Shown here: in pieces, positions 61,310 through 64,000 of the stretch
How positions within the stretch are numbered: the first letter of the stretch is position 1
How the letters are laid out: the number at the start of each line of letters is the position of its first letter
NCBI RefSeq assembly: GCF_014651595.1
Contig: NZ_BMXE01000001.1
Location: 372,001-436,000, forward strand
Source of the DNA: Pseudovibrio japonicus
Lineage (GTDB): Bacteria > Pseudomonadota > Alphaproteobacteria > Rhizobiales > Stappiaceae
Direction of reading: 5' to 3'
DNA: 64,000 bases
The notes under the pieces: model-generated
Told to the model about the DNA's origin: nothing
The model's database searches: none
What the model saw: the letters and a program-made list of their open reading frames with translations, nothing else
Program-made: the position numbers and the translations under genes

Positions 61310-61542
61310 ATATTCTGGATCACTTTCAAACAAGGAACAGACTATTGGTAGACGCAGATGCGGCAGGTCAAAACCCTCAAAACACGTAGGGTTTCAATGT
61401 TCCACACCTTCTCGTGGACAATCCTGAAGCGTATTACCGTCAATATGGCCCTAAAGTTCCCCTTATTTTTCAGGGGTATTCAGTGCATTTTCGACGGGTC
61501 ACGATACCCTTGAATTTATTAAGCATTTGTTCTGGGGGGAAG

Positions 61543-62856
61543 ATGCGGGAGGAACTGGGGCGGACTATCGAGGATAAAGAGGAGGAGCTTGTTGCTCTGA
61601 CCCGTGATCTGATTGCGTTTCCGACAATCAATCCACCTGGAGAAGCTTATCGTCCTTGTGCAGAGTTCATTGGTGAGCGTCTGAAGCGTAAGGGCTTTTC
61701 AGTTGAGTATGTGAGAGCTGACGGTACACCCGGCGACTGTGAACAGTACCCGCGTATCAATGTGATTTGCCGTTATGAAGGGCGTGGCCCTGGCCCTTGC
61801 ATCCATTTTAACTCACATATCGATGTTGTTGAGGTTGGGCATGGCTGGACGGTTGATCCATTTGCGGGTGTGGTGAAAGACGGAAAAGTCTTTGGGCGTG
61901 GTGCCTGTGATATGAAAGGGGGGCTGGCGGCTTCCATCATTGCGGCGGAAACCCTGATTGAGTGCTTTCCCGAGTTTTGCGGGGCGATCGAGATCTCCGG
62001 TACGGTTGATGAGGAATCTGGCGGGCTGGGCGGTGTCGCCTATCTTGCTCGGCATGGCTATTTTTCCAAACCGCGTGTGGATCACGTAATCATCCCCGAA
62101 CCGCTTCACAAAGACCAGATCTGCCTTGGTCACAGGGGTGTGTGGTGGAGCGAAGTTGAGACTCGTGGATCCATTGCGCATGGGTCCATGCCGTTTCTGG
62201 GTGACAGCGCAATTCGTCACATGAGTGCTTTCCTGCACGAGCTTGAAACGGAGCTTTATCCCGCGCTCAGCAAAAAACAAACACAAATGCCGGTTATTCC
62301 TCCCGGCGCCCGTTCGTCTACCTTAAATATCAACTCGTTACATGGCGGGCAGGATGAAGGACACCATGGTCTGCCCTCCCCATGTGTTGCAGATAGCTGC
62401 CGTATCGTTCTGGATCGTCGCTTCCTGATTGAGGAGCCTTTGCAAGACGTTAAGCAAGAGATAGTTGAAATATTAGAAAACCTGCGTAAAACACGTGAAA
62501 ATTTCGACTATGAGCTAAAGGATCTCCTTGAAGTTCTCCCGGTGATGGCGGAGAAAGACTCTCCAGTCGCCCGCGCGGTTGCAGGCGGCATTCGGGACGT
62601 GCTTCAGAAGGATGCGTCATATGTGGTTTCTCCGGGAACCTATGATCAGAAGCACATTACACGGCTTGGCCACTTGCACGATTGCATTGCATATGGCCCG
62701 GGCGAACTTGAGATGGCACACAGGCCGGATGAATTTGTTGGGATTGAGGATCTTGTTGACAGTGCAAAGGTAATGGCGCTGGCTGCGTACTCTCTTCTGA
62801 CAGAGCCAACAACAAAACAAACAACCACAACACTGCCTGGACATGTGCACTCTTGA
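61543..62856 (+). CDS. M20-family ArgE/DapE-type deacylase
   Basis: A 437-residue zinc-dependent amidohydrolase. The metal ligands lie in FNSHIDVVEVG and GRGACDMKGGLAAS, with the catalytic Glu in GTVDEESGGLG; the lid domain runs from about residue 205 to 330. It resembles acetylornithine deacetylase/succinyl-diaminopimelate desuccinylase but the substrate is uncertain. ATG at 61543 has GGGGGA upstream; the open frame reaches back to 61414. It runs 20 nt before a peptide ABC binding-protein gene, so peptide or N-acyl amino acid use is likely. Confidence 0.9.
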   Translation: MREELGRTIEDKEEELVALTRDLIAFPTINPPGEAYRPCAEFIGERLKRKGFSVEYVRADGTPGDCEQYPRINVICRYEGRGPGPCIHFNSHIDVVEVGHGWTVDPFAGVVKDGKVFGRGACDMKGGLAASIIAAETLIECFPEFCGAIEISGTVDEESGGLGGVAYLARHGYFSKPRVDHVIIPEPLHKDQICLGHRGVWWSEVETRGSIAHGSMPFLGDSAIRHMSAFLHELETELYPALSKKQTQMPVIPPGARSSTLNINSLHGGQDEGHHGLPSPCVADSCRIVLDRRFLIEEPLQDVKQEIVEILENLRKTRENFDYELKDLLEVLPVMAEKDSPVARAVAGGIRDVLQKDASYVVSPGTYDQKHITRLGHLHDCIAYGPGELEMAHRPDEFVGIEDLVDSAKVMALAAYSLLTEPTTKQTTTTLPGHVHS

Positions 62857-62876
62857 AGTATAGGGGATGAAATGGA

Positions 62877-64000
62877 ATGCATGCAAAATCATTAAAAAGT
62901 CGGCTGCTTGGCTTTGCCGGAGGCGCGGCGCTCGCGGTTGCTGCACTGACAGGTGCGCACACTTCTGCTGATGCCAAGTCTTCTTTGTCATTGGGAATGG
63001 CGCTTGAACCACCTCATCTTGACGCAACTGCGGGAGCGGCGGCTGCGATTGATGGCGTGGTTTACCAGAATATCTTTCAAGGTCTGACACGCATTGGCCC
63101 AGATGGCAGCGTTTTGCCGTCACTGGCTAAATCGTGGGATGTAAGCGATGACGGCCTGACCTATCGCTTCCACCTGCAGAACGGCGTTGTTTTTCATGAC
63201 GGAACACCTTTTTCTGCCGATGATGTGAAGTTTTCACTGGACCGTGCACGCGCGGATGACAGCGTAAATGCGCAAAAGCCATTGTTTGACGGGATTTCTG
63301 AAGTCGTTGTTGTTGATCCGCAGACGGTTGACATCAAACTGACCAGCCCAAGCGGAAACCTTGCTTACAACCTCGCATGGGGTGATGCCGTTATCGTTTC
63401 GCCAAAGACGGCGGAGACCAATAAAACCAAACCAGTAGGCACCGGACCTTTCAAGTTTGACCGCTGGATGAAGGGCCAGGAAATCCGGATTTCACGCTTT
63501 GACGGGTATTGGGGTGAACAACCTCAGTTGGACACAGCGTCCTTCCGTTTCATTTCTGATCCAAATGCGGCATTTGCTGCTATGATCTCGGGTGATTTGG
63601 ACGCGTTCCCAGTGTATTCCGCGCCAGAAACCATTGTTCAGTTTGAAGCCGACCCACGTTTTGAAGTTGCTATTGGCACCACCGAGGGTGAGACCATTTT
63701 GGCAATGAACAACACCCGTGGTCCACTGAAAAACAAGCTTGTGCGTCAGGCGATCTCCCATGCGATCAACAAGCAGGCTTTAATTGATGGCGCCATGTTC
63801 GGTCTTGGCACGCCGATTGGAACACACTTTGCGCCGCACCATCCGGCATACAATGATCTGACAGGGCTTTACCCTTACGATCCTGCCAAAGCAAAAGAGC
63901 TTCTGGCACAGGCAGGTTATGCGGAAGGCTTCAGCGCGACGCTCAAACTGCCGCCGCCAACTTACGCCCGCCGTGGCGGTGAGCTGATTGCGTCTGATCT
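62877..64000 (+). CDS. Peptide ABC transporter substrate-binding protein (runs past the right edge)
   Basis: The first 374 codons of an SBP_bac_5 (DppA/OppA-type) receptor. The signal peptide spans about residues 1-33 (AGGAALAVAALTGAHTSADA). The mature part has SLGMALEPPHLDATAGAAAA, GVVYQNIFQGLTRIGPDGS, LHPSLAKSW-like LPSLAKSWDVSDDG and the family-defining FHDGTPFSADDVKFSLDRA. It begins 20 nt after the M20 deacylase stop, so they form one transcript. Other transporter subunits are presumably beyond the window. Confidence 0.9.
   Translation, partial: MHAKSLKSRLLGFAGGAALAVAALTGAHTSADAKSSLSLGMALEPPHLDATAGAAAAIDGVVYQNIFQGLTRIGPDGSVLPSLAKSWDVSDDGLTYRFHLQNGVVFHDGTPFSADDVKFSLDRARADDSVNAQKPLFDGISEVVVVDPQTVDIKLTSPSGNLAYNLAWGDAVIVSPKTAETNKTKPVGTGPFKFDRWMKGQEIRISRFDGYWGEQPQLDTASFRFISDPNAAFAAMISGDLDAFPVYSAPETIVQFEADPRFEVAIGTTEGETILAMNNTRGPLKNKLVRQAISHAINKQALIDGAMFGLGTPIGTHFAPHHPAYNDLTGLYPYDPAKAKELLAQAGYAEGFSATLKLPPPTYARRGGELIASD

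Noticed and set aside
1-64000. CRISPR arrays, insertion sequences, rRNA and tRNA genes
   Set aside because: Read through on both strands; no direct-repeat arrays, transposase genes or RNA-gene motifs were seen.

Overview
The window looks like chromosome of a marine-type alphaproteobacterium. Support comes from a TamB C-terminus, cobalamin (CobT/CobS), molybdenum cofactor (MoaA, MobA, MoeA) and Mrp/DUF971 genes, a DUF1289 plus clan-AA protease pair, an HWE/PleC-like PAS-less histidine kinase, a fused class I fumarase and cydDC. Gene content and style suggest the Stappiaceae (Pseudovibrio/Labrenzia-like), but that is an inference from memory of such genomes, not a search result. No rRNA, tRNA, CRISPR array, complete insertion sequence or prophage was found.

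Layout. 0-10 kb: end of TamB, an Ldh-type oxidoreductase, GabD, an acetyltransferase, a methyltransferase, a YceI/cytochrome b561/YceI cluster, class I fumarase, an L,D-transpeptidase. 9-19.4 kb: DUF971 protein, MoaA, a lone Flp pilin, a DMT transporter, Mrp, periplasmic CpdB, a short BLUF photoreceptor, MobA and MoeA. 19.4-24.4 kb: three tandem polar amino acid binding proteins of identical length (258 aa), each preceded by a similar leader hairpin, then two permeases and no ATPase. 24.4-30 kb: a 3-hydroxyisobutyrate dehydrogenase-family enzyme, an Lrp regulator, a UDG-like protein overlapping a GST, a histidine kinase, and two tandem GFA-family genes sharing an 80-nt identical block. 30-36.6 kb: divergent cobT/cobS with a 17-bp inverted repeat between them, a DUF900 lipoprotein hydrolase, DUF1289, an aspartic protease, TauE, DusA.

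36.6-47.8 kb has an accessory character: a possible integrase scrap beside the dusA 5' end, an exported gamma-glutamylcyclotransferase-fold protein, an orphan membrane transporter, epoxide hydrolase, MFS transporter, PhyH dioxygenase, HxlR/ABM pair, small unknown proteins, a MarR/EamA pair with operator-like palindromes, and an exported protein built from six 17-residue repeats. 47.8-64 kb: ZnuA without ZnuBC, an AsnC regulator beside a saccharopine dehydrogenase-family gene with two strong palindromes upstream, CydDC, an exported unknown protein, MmsA with a divergent LysR regulator, phosphomannomutase and ManC (GDP-mannose supply), and an M20 deacylase followed by the start of a peptide ABC binding protein that runs off the window.

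How the parts may work together: MoaA, MobA and MoeA serve molybdopterin synthesis; ManC and phosphomannomutase supply GDP-mannose for polysaccharide; GabD, MmsA, the 3-hydroxyisobutyrate dehydrogenase-like enzyme and the saccharopine dehydrogenase-like enzyme with their Lrp/LysR regulators point to amino acid catabolism fed by the amino acid and peptide importers. I see no clear undescribed multi-gene system; the best leads are the three-receptor importer with shared leader hairpins, the 17-residue repeat protein, the gene-conversion-like GFA pair and the cobT/cobS inverted repeat.
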